Positions 1 through 6,032 of a stretch of 6,087 bases of DNA are shown here, piece by piece. The stretch lies in the NCBI GenBank assembly GCA_944358755.1, contig CALVRY010000067.1, forward strand, positions 1 through 6,087. Direction: 5' to 3'. Each line of letters starts with the position of its first letter. Within the stretch, counting starts at the first letter, position 1. Below the pieces are notes generated by a model that was not told where the DNA came from, made no database searches, and worked only from the letters and a program-made list of their open reading frames with translations. This DNA comes from an uncultured Bacilli bacterium (GTDB lineage: Bacteria > Bacillota_I > Bacilli_A > RFN20 > CAG-826). A program made the translations under genes and the position numbers.

Positions 1-6
1 AGCGTT

Positions 7-82
7 GGGTATTTAGCTCAGCTGGGAGAGCATCTGTTTGACGTACAGAAGGTCATAGGTTCGATCCCTATAGTACCCACCA
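7..82 (+). tRNA. tRNA-Val (anticodon GAC), complete, CCA encoded
   Basis: The full cloverleaf can be folded by eye. The 7-bp acceptor stem pairs 7-13 with 72-78 and contains one T-G wobble. The D stem is 16-19 with 28-31. The anticodon stem is 33-37 with 45-49 around the 7-nt loop TTGACGT. The T stem is 55-59 with 67-71 around TTCGATC. The discriminator base is A79 and the 3' CCA (80-82) is encoded. The anticodon GAC at 40-42 reads the valine codons GUC and GUU. The six bases before it do not identify an upstream gene, so I cannot tell whether this is the last member of a tRNA cluster. It has its own terminator immediately downstream. Confidence 0.97.
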
Positions 83-95
83 ATTTAAAAATTAT

Positions 96-120
96 ATCCC
101 TGTTTTGCAGGGATTTTTTT
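96..120 (+). terminator. Rho-independent terminator of the tRNA-Val unit
   Basis: A perfect 7-bp stem, ATCCCTG (96-102) with CAGGGAT (108-114), encloses the 5-nt loop TTTTG and runs straight into a T tract (114-120). It starts 14 bases after the CCA end of the tRNA. On the other strand there is no T run after the hairpin, so it should work only for + strand transcripts. Confidence 0.9.
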
Positions 121-319
121 ATTTATTTAGATTTCTAGAGACTGTTTTTAGAACCAAATTAAAATCATTAAAGAAAGAAATAAGCAAAATTTAATTTGAC
201 AGAAAAAATAATTTAGCAAAAAAATTTCCTAAATTTAAGTATAGACATATTAATAATCAAAACTCTTTTATTTCTATCAAAAAATAAAATCTTTGAGATT
301 TGCAAGTTTTTTTGTATAT
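121..319. other. AT-rich intergenic stretch with no recognised feature
   Basis: Together with the flanking terminators, this forms the roughly 290-bp gap between the tRNA and apeA. It is very AT-rich and has stops in all frames. There is a TTGACA at 196-201, but no -10 element stands at a suitable distance. There is also a short 6-bp inverted repeat (287-292 with 296-301) that lacks a T tract directly after it. I see no gene, RNA or repeat here. Confidence 0.6.
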
Positions 320-357
320 AAAAAACCAGGAATTTTGCACTTTTTCCTGGTTTTTTT
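320..357. terminator. Bidirectional intrinsic terminator downstream of apeA
   Basis: A 13-bp stem is formed by 320-332 and 344-356 (core CCAGGAA with TTCCTGG) around an 11-nt loop. The stem is bounded by an A run on the left and a T run (351-357) on the right, so a transcript from either strand ends in a hairpin followed by U residues. It lies 20 bases beyond the stop codon of the - strand aminopeptidase gene and is its likely transcription end. It also isolates the gene from the + strand tRNA unit. Confidence 0.88.
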
Positions 358-376
358 AACTAAATTACTAATTCTA

Positions 377-1744
377 TTACCCTTTAATTAAGAATGTCTT
401 ATATGCTGAATAAGCTTCGTAAACATCAATTTTACTAACAATTTCCATTGGTGCATGCATATTTAACACTGCAACACCTGCATCAATAACATCCATATTC
501 AAGTTAGCGAGAATATAAGCAATTGTGCCGCCGCCACCTTGATCAACTTTTCCAAGTTCAGATGTTTGGTAGTAAACTCCATCTTCATCCATGATTTTTC
601 TTAAATGAGCGATGAATTTTGGGGAAGCGTCATTACAACCACCTTTCCCTCTGCTACCAGTATATTTATTAAAGACAATACCTTTATTTAAGTAAGCACT
701 ATTTTTAAGTTCGTTAACTCCTAAAAATAATGGATCAACGCCAGCTGAAACATCACTTGAAAGCATTCTTGAATTTGTTAAAGCTCTTCTTAAAGCGAGT
801 TCACTATATTCGCCTTTAAGATTCATAACTTCAGCGATTAAGTTTTCGAAATATCTTGATTGAGCACCTGTTGCACCAACCGATCCAATTTCTTCTTTAT
901 CAACTAAAATGCAGCAAGACGTTCTTTCAGGATTTTCAGTTTCTAAAATTGCTCTTAAAGATGTGTAGGCACAAACTTTATCATCGTGTCCATATCCAGC
1001 AATCATACTTCTGTCAAGACCATATTCTCTCGCTCTACCAGCTGGTACTACTTCGATTTCAGCACTTGCGAAATCTTCTTCTTCAATATCATACTTTTCT
1101 TTTAATAATTTAAGGACATTAGCTTTAATCGAATCTTTGTCGCCTTCTTTTACTGGTAAAGAACCAACTGTAAGATCTAAATCTTCACCTTCAATAACTT
1201 TTGCAGCTGGTTTTTGGAGTTGGTCACCAGCAAGATGAATTAATAAATCACTAATACCTAAAACTGGATCATTTTCGTTGTCGCCAATTGCAACATCAAC
1301 TTCTGTTCCATCTTTTTTATATATTGTTCCATAAAGAGCAAGAGGAATTGTAACCCATTGATATTTTTTAACTCCACCATAATAGTGTGTATCAAGTAAA
1401 GCAAATCCAGTTGATTCATAAAGCGGATTTTGTTTAACGTCTAATCTTGGTGAATCAATATGAGCGCCTAAAATATTAATTCCGTTTTCAATATTTTCTT
1501 TTCCAATTACAAAAAGAGCAATATTTTTACCTCTATTGATTGAATAAACTTTATCGCCAGCTTTTAATGATTTAACAGTTTCAATATTTTTAAAACCAAA
1601 TTTTTCAGCTAAAGCAATTGAGTTTTTAGTAAAAATTCTTTCAGTTTTGCTAACAGATAAAAAATCGATATAATCTTTGGAAAATTTTTCTAAATCTTCT
1701 TTAACTTTTCCTTCATATTTTGAATAAGCATATTTGTTATACAT
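377..1744 (-). CDS. apeA: M18 family zinc aminopeptidase, type 1 (ApeA-like)
   Basis: This is a 455-residue metallopeptidase of family M18 (relatives: yeast aminopeptidase I, aspartyl aminopeptidase), which removes N-terminal residues from peptides. There is no signal peptide, so it should be cytosolic. All co-catalytic residues can be placed: H95 and D97 in GAHIDSP, the bridging Asp in GHDDK (D254), the catalytic E284 and zinc ligand E285 in DKEEIGS, D331 in SSDVSAG, and H430 in NMHAP. The insert at about 110-240 corresponds to the M18 dimerisation (butterfly) domain. M18 enzymes usually form dodecamers. Length matches the family. The ATG at 1744 is supported by GGAGG at 1755-1759 (10-nt spacer) and ends in TAA. 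The SSDVSAG-VDP motif, lacking the HPNHPE extension of the neighbour, fits the ApeA branch better than true aspartyl aminopeptidases. Substrate preference cannot be read from the sequence. It probably has its own promoter and ends at hairpin 320-357. Confidence 0.95.
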   Translation of the reverse strand: MYNKYAYSKYEGKVKEDLEKFSKDYIDFLSVSKTERIFTKNSIALAEKFGFKNIETVKSLKAGDKVYSINRGKNIALFVIGKENIENGINILGAHIDSPRLDVKQNPLYESTGFALLDTHYYGGVKKYQWVTIPLALYGTIYKKDGTEVDVAIGDNENDPVLGISDLLIHLAGDQLQKPAAKVIEGEDLDLTVGSLPVKEGDKDSIKANVLKLLKEKYDIEEEDFASAEIEVVPAGRAREYGLDRSMIAGYGHDDKVCAYTSLRAILETENPERTSCCILVDKEEIGSVGATGAQSRYFENLIAEVMNLKGEYSELALRRALTNSRMLSSDVSAGVDPLFLGVNELKNSAYLNKGIVFNKYTGSRGKGGCNDASPKFIAHLRKIMDEDGVYYQTSELGKVDQGGGGTIAYILANLNMDVIDAGVAVLNMHAPMEIVSKIDVYEAYSAYKTFLIKG

Positions 1745-1767
1745 AATCTTTCAACCTCCAACAATAA

Positions 1768-1795
1768 ATTATAATTTATTTAAAATATTTGTCTT
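1768..1795 (-). promoter_or_regulatory. Candidate sigma-A-type promoter of apeA
   Basis: On the - strand, AAGACA (1795-1790, 4 of 6 matches to TTGACA) is followed after 16 bases by a consensus TATAAT (1773-1768). This gives a leader of roughly 15-20 nt that contains the GGAGG ribosome site. The -10 lies inside a perfect 18-bp AT palindrome (1763-1780), which may simply reflect composition. The long A and T tracts just upstream (about 1806-1881) could act as an UP element or bent DNA. Confidence 0.55.
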
Positions 1796-1816
1796 TAATA
1801 ATGATAAAAAATGCAC

Positions 1817-1848
1817 TTTTTTCAAAAAAATACTAGTTTTTGAAAAAA
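1817..1848. repeat. Inverted repeat in the apeB-apeA gap: weak terminator or operator
   Basis: TTTTTTCAAAAA (1817-1828) and TTTTTGAAAAAA (1837-1848) are perfect inverted copies of 12 bp separated by 8 bases. Read on the - strand it follows apeB by about 70 bases and has a T6 run a few bases after the stem, so it may terminate apeB weakly. The stem has a single G-C pair and the T run is not adjacent, so this is a poor terminator. Its position directly upstream of the apeA -35 box fits a regulator site or curved DNA equally well. No other terminator is visible between the two aminopeptidase genes. Confidence 0.4.
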
Positions 1849-1920
1849 AGTCCAAGAAAAATGAAAATCTCTAGAAAAAAACGCAAAAGTTCTGATAAAT
1901 TTACGGAATCTCTGGGATTT

Positions 1921-3267
1921 TTATAAAATTTTAGGGTTTTTGTTACTTTTTTCTAGGAAATTTATTTGATCATTATTGATAACAAACTCTCTTTCATAGA
2001 AAGTTTTCATTAAATCAAACATATGTTTGGTATCATCGCTTCCGATAGTTTCATAAGTTGAATGCATAGCAAGTTGAGGCAAACCAATATCACAAGTCAA
2101 GATGCTTTCTTTAGAAATCGAAATATTTCCAAGAGTAGATCCACCTCTTGCATCACTGCGATTAAAGAAAACTTGATAAGGAATATTTTCGTCTTTACAT
2201 AAAACTTTAACTAAACTCGAAGAAAAAGCGTCACTTGTATAAGCCATATTAGAATTAAATTTAATTAAAATTCCTTTGTTAAGTTTACAAATGTTTTTAT
2301 CATCACTTAATTCAGGATGATTTGGATGGATTGCATGTCCATTATCAGCACTTAAAACAAAAGATCTCTTTCTTGCACTTAAACTTTCTTCTTTATTTAT
2401 GTTAAATGCAGACTCTATTCTTCTTAAAGTTGATGAAAGCAAATCACTGTCTGCTCCAGAGAAAGAAAGAGAGCCAGTTTCTTCATTGTTAAAAAATGCA
2501 CTGATAGTAAAAGAATTTTTATTATTTTTACTATATATTAAAGATTTTAGTGATAAAAAAGCTGCTGATAAATCATCTTCTTTAGCGCCACATATTAAAT
2601 CATCATTAACTCCAACATATTGTGCTTTGTCAAAATTATATAAATAAAGATCATAAGATAATAACTCTTCATTTTTATTTAAGAAAGATTCAATGAATTT
2701 ATCAAAATATGTATTTTCATCTTCGTGTATGCCAACAATAGGAAGTAAATCAATTTGAGGATTATAAACAAATCCATTGTTGATATTTCTATTTTGATGA
2801 ATTGCAACATTTGGAATTATCGCAATAGCTTTATTTGAATCAACTAATTTAGTTCTAATTATATTGTTTTCTCTAGTTACAATTCTTCCTGCAACGCCAA
2901 GTGGACGATCTACATAAGTTGAATTGATGAGTCCGCCATATACTTCAACTTTCCATTTTTCATAAAAATATGTGAGATTTGCAGGGTTTTCTTTTAATTT
3001 CAATGCAGGAGAATCTAAATGCGAAGAAATAATTTTATTAGAATAAGTCGCTTTATTTAAATGAATTGGTGTTTTAAAAGCAACAAGCGAATTTAAATTT
3101 CTTAAGAAAAAATATGAACTATTTTCTTTTAACGACCATCTTTCATTTTCTTTAAGTTCTTTAAATCCATTTTTTAAAAGAATATTTTTTATTTCGTTTG
3201 CTGCGAAATATTCATTATGACTTTTATTTAAAAAATCAATTAATTCATCATTTAATACGCTTTTCAT
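1921..3267 (-). CDS. apeB: M18 family zinc aminopeptidase, type 2 (ApeB / aspartyl aminopeptidase-like)
   Basis: This 448-residue cytosolic M18 metallopeptidase is predicted to cleave N-terminal residues, possibly acidic ones as in eukaryotic aspartyl aminopeptidase. The motifs in order are H83 and D85 in SSHLDSP, the bridging D231 in KEDDLSAAF, E262 and E263 in NNEETGS (base and zinc ligand), D308 in SADNGHAIHPNHPE, GGSTLG at about 375-380, and H402 in AMHSTYE. All expected zinc and catalytic residues are present. The SADNGHAIHPNHPE block is typical of the ApeB/DNPEP branch. It differs from the downstream M18 gene along most of its length, so the pair are old paralogues, not a fresh duplication. 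The start ATG at 3267 has a strong AAAGGAG site (about 3273-3279) that overlaps the stop codon of the HTH gene upstream (10-bp gap). This indicates an operon and probable translational coupling with the HTH gene. The Asn- and Lys-rich C-terminal tail (about 430-448) reaches past the last catalytic motif. Stop is TAA. Confidence 0.94.
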   Translation of the reverse strand: MKSVLNDELIDFLNKSHNEYFAANEIKNILLKNGFKELKENERWSLKENSSYFFLRNLNSLVAFKTPIHLNKATYSNKIISSHLDSPALKLKENPANLTYFYEKWKVEVYGGLINSTYVDRPLGVAGRIVTRENNIIRTKLVDSNKAIAIIPNVAIHQNRNINNGFVYNPQIDLLPIVGIHEDENTYFDKFIESFLNKNEELLSYDLYLYNFDKAQYVGVNDDLICGAKEDDLSAAFLSLKSLIYSKNNKNSFTISAFFNNEETGSLSFSGADSDLLSSTLRRIESAFNINKEESLSARKRSFVLSADNGHAIHPNHPELSDDKNICKLNKGILIKFNSNMAYTSDAFSSSLVKVLCKDENIPYQVFFNRSDARGGSTLGNISISKESILTCDIGLPQLAMHSTYETIGSDDTKHMFDLMKTFYEREFVINNDQINFLEKSNKNPKIL

Positions 3268-3277
3268 AAAATCTCCT

Positions 3278-3868
3278 TTACATAGCTTCTACTAACATTC
3301 CTGAATAAACACTAATAACAGTAAAAATAGTAACAATAGTTAAAATTAAAATAGCAACTAAGAAAAAATTAATTGCCATAACTATATTTTGAGATAATTT
3401 TAATTTAGGTATATAGCGTATCGCAACTAAAGCCAAGGCTATAAGTAAACCAATACAATCAAAAACAAAAGAAATAACCACAAGTGGATTACCATTTTCC
3501 ATCAAAATTGAATTGAAAGAGAAAACTTCTACACTACCATCAAGATAAGTTATAGCAAGCGAAGGAATAAAAGCAACAATAATAAAGAAAAGGAAAATAA
3601 CCGCATTCAAAACTGCAAAAATAAAATTATTAATCGACTTAGACACATTAATTTTTGTGCTCTCTTTAATAGTTTCATCAGTAATAATTTCTTCAAAAGG
3701 CACATCAAACACTTTAGCTAAAGCAGTTATTTCAAGTTTTGAAGGAATCAACATGTCTTTTTCGATTTTATTTAACCTTTTTTCTTCAATTTTTGCTTTT
3801 TCGCTAACTTCATCTAACTTTAACTTTCGATTTTCTCTTAAATTTTTAATTTTTTCACCAATTGTCAT
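3278..3868 (-). CDS. XRE-family HTH protein with three C-terminal membrane helices
   Basis: This 196-residue protein has a Cro/C1-type helix-turn-helix at about residues 4-62 (IGEKIKNLRENRKLKLDEV followed by the recognition region around EEKRLNKIEKD), then a short linker. Three strongly hydrophobic segments follow, at about 81-108, 127-152 and 161-188. It is predicted to be a membrane-tethered transcription regulator that may sense an envelope or ligand signal. I chose the ATG at 3868 over an in-frame GTG at 3877, because that GTG lies inside the GGTGA ribosome site (3874-3878, 5-nt spacer). Its stop (TAA at 3278-3280) adjoins the ribosome site of apeB, so the two are probably cotranscribed. 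A perfect palindrome sits over its promoter and could be its own operator. No target is shown by sequence, and the fold of the membrane part is unknown to me. Confidence 0.88.
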   Translation of the reverse strand: MTIGEKIKNLRENRKLKLDEVSEKAKIEEKRLNKIEKDMLIPSKLEITALAKVFDVPFEEIITDETIKESTKINVSKSINNFIFAVLNAVIFLFFIIVAFIPSLAITYLDGSVEVFSFNSILMENGNPLVVISFVFDCIGLLIALALVAIRYIPKLKLSQNIVMAINFFLVAILILTIVTIFTVISVYSGMLVEAM

Positions 3869-3873
3869 AACTT

Positions 3874-3878
3874 TCACC
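3874..3878 (-). promoter_or_regulatory. Ribosome binding site that fixes the xre start
   Basis: GGTGA on the - strand stands 5 bases before the ATG at 3868 and matches the 3' part of AGGAGGTGA. An in-frame GTG is embedded in it, which would falsely extend the protein by three residues (MKV). Confidence 0.75.
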
Positions 3879-3903
3879 AGGACTAATTATACATTAATTA
3901 AAT

Positions 3904-3932
3904 AAAAAAGATTATATCTATAAGATATAATC
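3904..3932 (-). terminator. Hairpin terminator of the serpin unit; also a perfect palindrome over the xre promoter
   Basis: GATTATATCT (3910-3919) and AGATATAATC (3923-3932) pair perfectly over 10 bp around a 3-nt loop. On the - strand the hairpin is followed directly by T6 (3909-3904), 26 bases after the serpin stop codon, as expected for an intrinsic terminator. The stem has only two G-C pairs near each end, so it is thermodynamically modest. The same element covers the candidate xre -10 box and spacer, so it could also bind a dimeric repressor. Confidence 0.65.
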
Positions 3933-3940
3933 AAAAGCAA
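3911..3940 (-). promoter_or_regulatory. Candidate promoter of the xre-apeB unit
   Basis: On the - strand, TTGCTT (3940-3935) is followed after 18 bases by a consensus TATAAT (3916-3911). Start of transcription would fall near 3904, giving a leader of about 35 nt with the GGTGA ribosome site. The -10 and most of the spacer are inside the palindrome 3910-3932. A second TATAAT on the same strand at 3891-3886 lacks a good -35 and would leave almost no leader, so I prefer the first. The -35 match is only 3 of 6. Confidence 0.45.
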
Positions 3941-3958
3941 AAAATTGACAAAATTAGT

Positions 3959-5227
3959 CTATAAATTTCGAACAGCTCCAGTAAATATTGTTGAACCGTA
4001 TCTATTTTCTACAACTACTCCAAACGCCCTGTCTACGATAAACTCAACCGGATCATTACTTGGGCCAGAGGAAGTTGGTCCTGTAATAATTCCAGTCATT
4101 CCTGCACCTTCAACACCTTTTTTACTAACTTCTAAAGTTGCGGCATGAGCAACTTTATCAACATATAATGATGGTCCATCAGATAGAACATTGCTTAAAC
4201 CAGTAGTTTGTTGATCAAAAACTCCTTTAATGTTTAAATACTCTTTTAAATAATCTTCAATTGAGTCTTGGTAATCAATTTTAAATTCAGGAAAAAATGG
4301 AATTGTTTCATTTAAATAACCACCAGTTTTAAAATGATAATCTGTAATATTAATTACTTCGTTTATCACTTCTTTAGTCATAATATCATCAAGATCATAT
4401 CCATCATTAGGAAGAATAAAATGAATTTTATTCCCATTTTTCATAGTTGCATAAAAAGTAGTATATTTTTCACTTACATAAGGTAAACCACTTTCTGTTT
4501 CGCCTTTAAGTAAAGATAATTTTGTAGTTGTTTTATCACTATTTACGAAATTAACTTCTTTTTTAAAATCAAGTTCATCTTCCCAAACATCTTTAAAATA
4601 AAGGGTGTTAAGCAAAACTAATGGGGTTGTTAAAACTACTTCTAATTCAATATCGATTAAACCTTCGGTTTTCTCCTTAATAAAGAGATTTAAAGCTTTT
4701 TTGGCGTTTTCTAAATTAGTACTAAATGTGGTTTCGTATAGATAAGTATAATATTTTTCAGCTAGACTCTTTGCAACTTCATCCTTAAATTTATATTTTG
4801 AATCAATCCAAGCAGAATTGGTTACATAAATATTGCAATCATCATTTGAAAAATTAAGTGAAGAGAAAAAATCATTATAATATTGTTCTAAAGTTTCAAA
4901 ATCTATATTCAAAGCATTAAGAATTTCATCTTTAGGTAAACCATTAGAAAGCGAAGCTAATACTCCTAAATCTAAATAAATAGAGGCAGGAGAAATAGCG
5001 AAATTAGTATCGGTTTCTTTAAAAATCGCTTCAGAGATTGTTCCAGAAAATGTGTTTTGTGCATCAACAATTTTTAAAAAATTCTCGTTTTTAGTTAGAT
5101 CATAGTTAAATTTTTCAACACTTTTAACATCATTTAAAAGCTTTGTTCCTTCAGGCATATTTGTTCCACAGGAAGACAAAGAGCAAATTGTTACTAAAAA
5201 AGATGTTAATAAAATAGCTTTCTTCAT
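3959..5227 (-). CDS. Serpin (serine protease inhibitor), predicted surface lipoprotein
   Basis: This 422-residue protein has a lipoprotein signal peptide (MKK, hydrophobic core, LSSC) with lipidation Cys at C20, then a roughly 28-residue spacer and a full serpin domain. Serpin landmarks are FAISPASI (about 76-83, shutter), NTLYFKDVW (207-215, with the conserved breach Trp W215), PEFKIDY (313-319), HAATLEV (361-367) and the C-terminal FGVVVENRYGSTIFTGAV (402-419). The reactive loop begins at G371 (P15). The hinge reads G-V-E-G-A-G-M-T-G, small and mostly uncharged as in inhibitory serpins, although P14 is Val where Thr or Ser is usual. Counting from P15 puts P1-P1' at T385-S386, which favours elastase- or subtilisin-like targets over trypsin-like ones. 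The loop is a few residues longer than in alpha-1-antitrypsin. The ATG at 5227 is preferred to the in-frame GTG at 5236, which lies in the AGGTGA ribosome site (5233-5238). It follows the PH gene by 30 bp and probably shares its transcript. Stop is TAG. Confidence 0.94.
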   Translation of the reverse strand: MKKAILLTSFLVTICSLSSCGTNMPEGTKLLNDVKSVEKFNYDLTKNENFLKIVDAQNTFSGTISEAIFKETDTNFAISPASIYLDLGVLASLSNGLPKDEILNALNIDFETLEQYYNDFFSSLNFSNDDCNIYVTNSAWIDSKYKFKDEVAKSLAEKYYTYLYETTFSTNLENAKKALNLFIKEKTEGLIDIELEVVLTTPLVLLNTLYFKDVWEDELDFKKEVNFVNSDKTTTKLSLLKGETESGLPYVSEKYTTFYATMKNGNKIHFILPNDGYDLDDIMTKEVINEVINITDYHFKTGGYLNETIPFFPEFKIDYQDSIEDYLKEYLNIKGVFDQQTTGLSNVLSDGPSLYVDKVAHAATLEVSKKGVEGAGMTGIITGPTSSGPSNDPVEFIVDRAFGVVVENRYGSTIFTGAVRNL

Positions 5228-5232
5228 ATCTT

Positions 5233-5238
5233 TCACCT
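5233..5238 (-). promoter_or_regulatory. Ribosome binding site that fixes the serpin start
   Basis: AGGTGA on the - strand stands 5 bases before the ATG at 5227. The in-frame GTG it contains would add MKD before the natural MKK signal peptide, so the shorter start is the likely one. The arrangement closely resembles that at the xre start. Confidence 0.75.
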
Positions 5239-5257
5239 GCTTTAATAATACTACTAA

Positions 5258-5914
5258 CTATTTTTTATGTTTTAAATTTGTATCTCCTCTATAACTAGTT
5301 TTATAACCTAAATTTTCACTAGGTCTAATTGCGTTTGGATAAATAATATCTGTTTTTATGTCATTAGCTATTCTTTGAAGTTCACTATATATGTAATAAG
5401 GATTAGTTATATCTTCAATCATGACTTTTCCATTCGTTGAAACAATATATATGTCGCCAACTTTACACATTTTTTCAATTAAACCTATTCTTAAATTTAT
5501 ACTTGTAATTGAAGAATAATAAATACTTATAATATTTGGCGCCAAAAACCCTCTTTTAATAATTATTCTTTTATCAGTAAAAGCATATTCTTCTATTTTT
5601 AATCTTCTAAAAGCGCTAACAAGATTAAAAATATACATCCAAACAGGCAAAAGGTGGATTAAAAAGAAAACACCAAAAATTAAATAGAACCACCATTCAA
5701 GTTCCATAAAAAGAATTGCACAAACAATAAAACTCACATCAATGCCAGCCCATATTATCGCAATTGGTAGCATTTTAAAAACAGACGAAAGAATAAAAGA
5801 TTTTCTTAGTGGTTTTCCTCTCCATAAAATCTCTTCATCATCATTTAAAACAGTTTCAATTGTTTCGACTACTTTTTTGTCCTCAATAAAATAATTATTT
5901 CTTGGTTTTTTCAT
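5258..5914 (-). CDS. PH-domain (bPH2/DUF304, YdbS-like) two-helix membrane protein
   Basis: This 218-residue protein has an N-terminal DDEEILWRGKP motif (about 25-35), a common lead-in for the bacterial PH-like DUF304/bPH2 family. Two hydrophobic segments follow, at about 43-70 and 73-100. The PH-like domain occupies about 105-185 and includes YAFTDKRIIIKRGFL, IYYSSITSINLRIGLIEK and GDIYIVSTNGKVMIEDI. A polar, Lys-rich tail ends the protein. Family members are inner-membrane proteins with a cytosolic PH-like domain. Their biochemical role is mostly unknown, and I do not assign one. It is the first gene of a probable two-gene unit with the serpin (30-bp gap, no terminator). No Shine-Dalgarno site precedes the ATG at 5914, and the promoter is placed so that the transcript may begin at the start codon. 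No nearby alternative ATG rescues this. Stop is TAG. Confidence 0.88.
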   Translation of the reverse strand: MKKPRNNYFIEDKKVVETIETVLNDDEEILWRGKPLRKSFILSSVFKMLPIAIIWAGIDVSFIVCAILFMELEWWFYLIFGVFFLIHLLPVWMYIFNLVSAFRRLKIEEYAFTDKRIIIKRGFLAPNIISIYYSSITSINLRIGLIEKMCKVGDIYIVSTNGKVMIEDITNPYYIYSELQRIANDIKTDIIYPNAIRPSENLGYKTSYRGDTNLKHKK

Positions 5915-5920
5915 ACTTTT

Positions 5921-5949
5921 ATTTTACAAAAAGAAACTCAATCTAACAA
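5921..5949 (-). promoter_or_regulatory. Candidate promoter of the PH-serpin unit, possibly giving a leaderless mRNA
   Basis: On the - strand, TTGTTA (5949-5944) is followed after exactly 17 bases by TAAAAT (5926-5921). The usual start 7 bases after the -10 falls on or next to the A of the ATG at 5914. A weaker alternative -10, TAGAAT (5958-5953), has no convincing -35 but would give a leader of about 30 nt. Neither leader contains a GGAG-like ribosome site. Confidence 0.5.
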
Positions 5950-6032
5950 TTTATTCTAGCTATTTCAATTAAGGAAAAATAAATATATTTTTTAAGCGAA
6001 AATTCTTTTGCTTATATCCCTTTTCTAAGAGT

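Noticed and set aside
7..120. tRNA gene as an attachment site of an integrated element
   Set aside because: No integrase, no repeat of the tRNA 3' end elsewhere in the window, and the genes that follow look like ordinary chromosomal genes.
196..245. TTGACA at 196-201 as a + strand promoter
   Set aside because: No TATAAT-like element lies 16-18 bases downstream. The nearest one (TATAGA around 240) is far too distant, and no gene follows on the + strand.
287..301. Six-bp inverted repeat AAATCT/AGATTT as an extra terminator
   Set aside because: The stem is short and AT-rich and the T run does not follow directly. A much stronger bidirectional terminator lies a few bases away.
856..1113. Open frame on the + strand inside apeA
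   Set aside because: It is antisense to a well-supported aminopeptidase gene. Its product has no recognisable motif and it has no ribosome site.
2399..2647. Open frame on the + strand inside apeB
   Set aside because: It is antisense to the conserved M18 catalytic region and is explained by the codon bias of the real gene.
3869..3877. GTG start at 3877 for the HTH gene (and likewise 5236 for the serpin)
   Set aside because: Each GTG is part of the ribosome binding site of an ATG three codons downstream, so the longer proteins are artefacts.
3657..4148. Two short + strand open frames (3657-3905 and 3945-4148) opposite the HTH and serpin genes
   Set aside because: Both overlap strongly supported - strand genes. 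Their products are low-complexity or featureless and no promoter or ribosome site supports them.
377..5914. UGA=Trp recoding, considered because of the very low GC
   Set aside because: The Trp codons examined in the two aminopeptidase genes are TGG, and the frames stay open under the standard bacterial code with normal family lengths.
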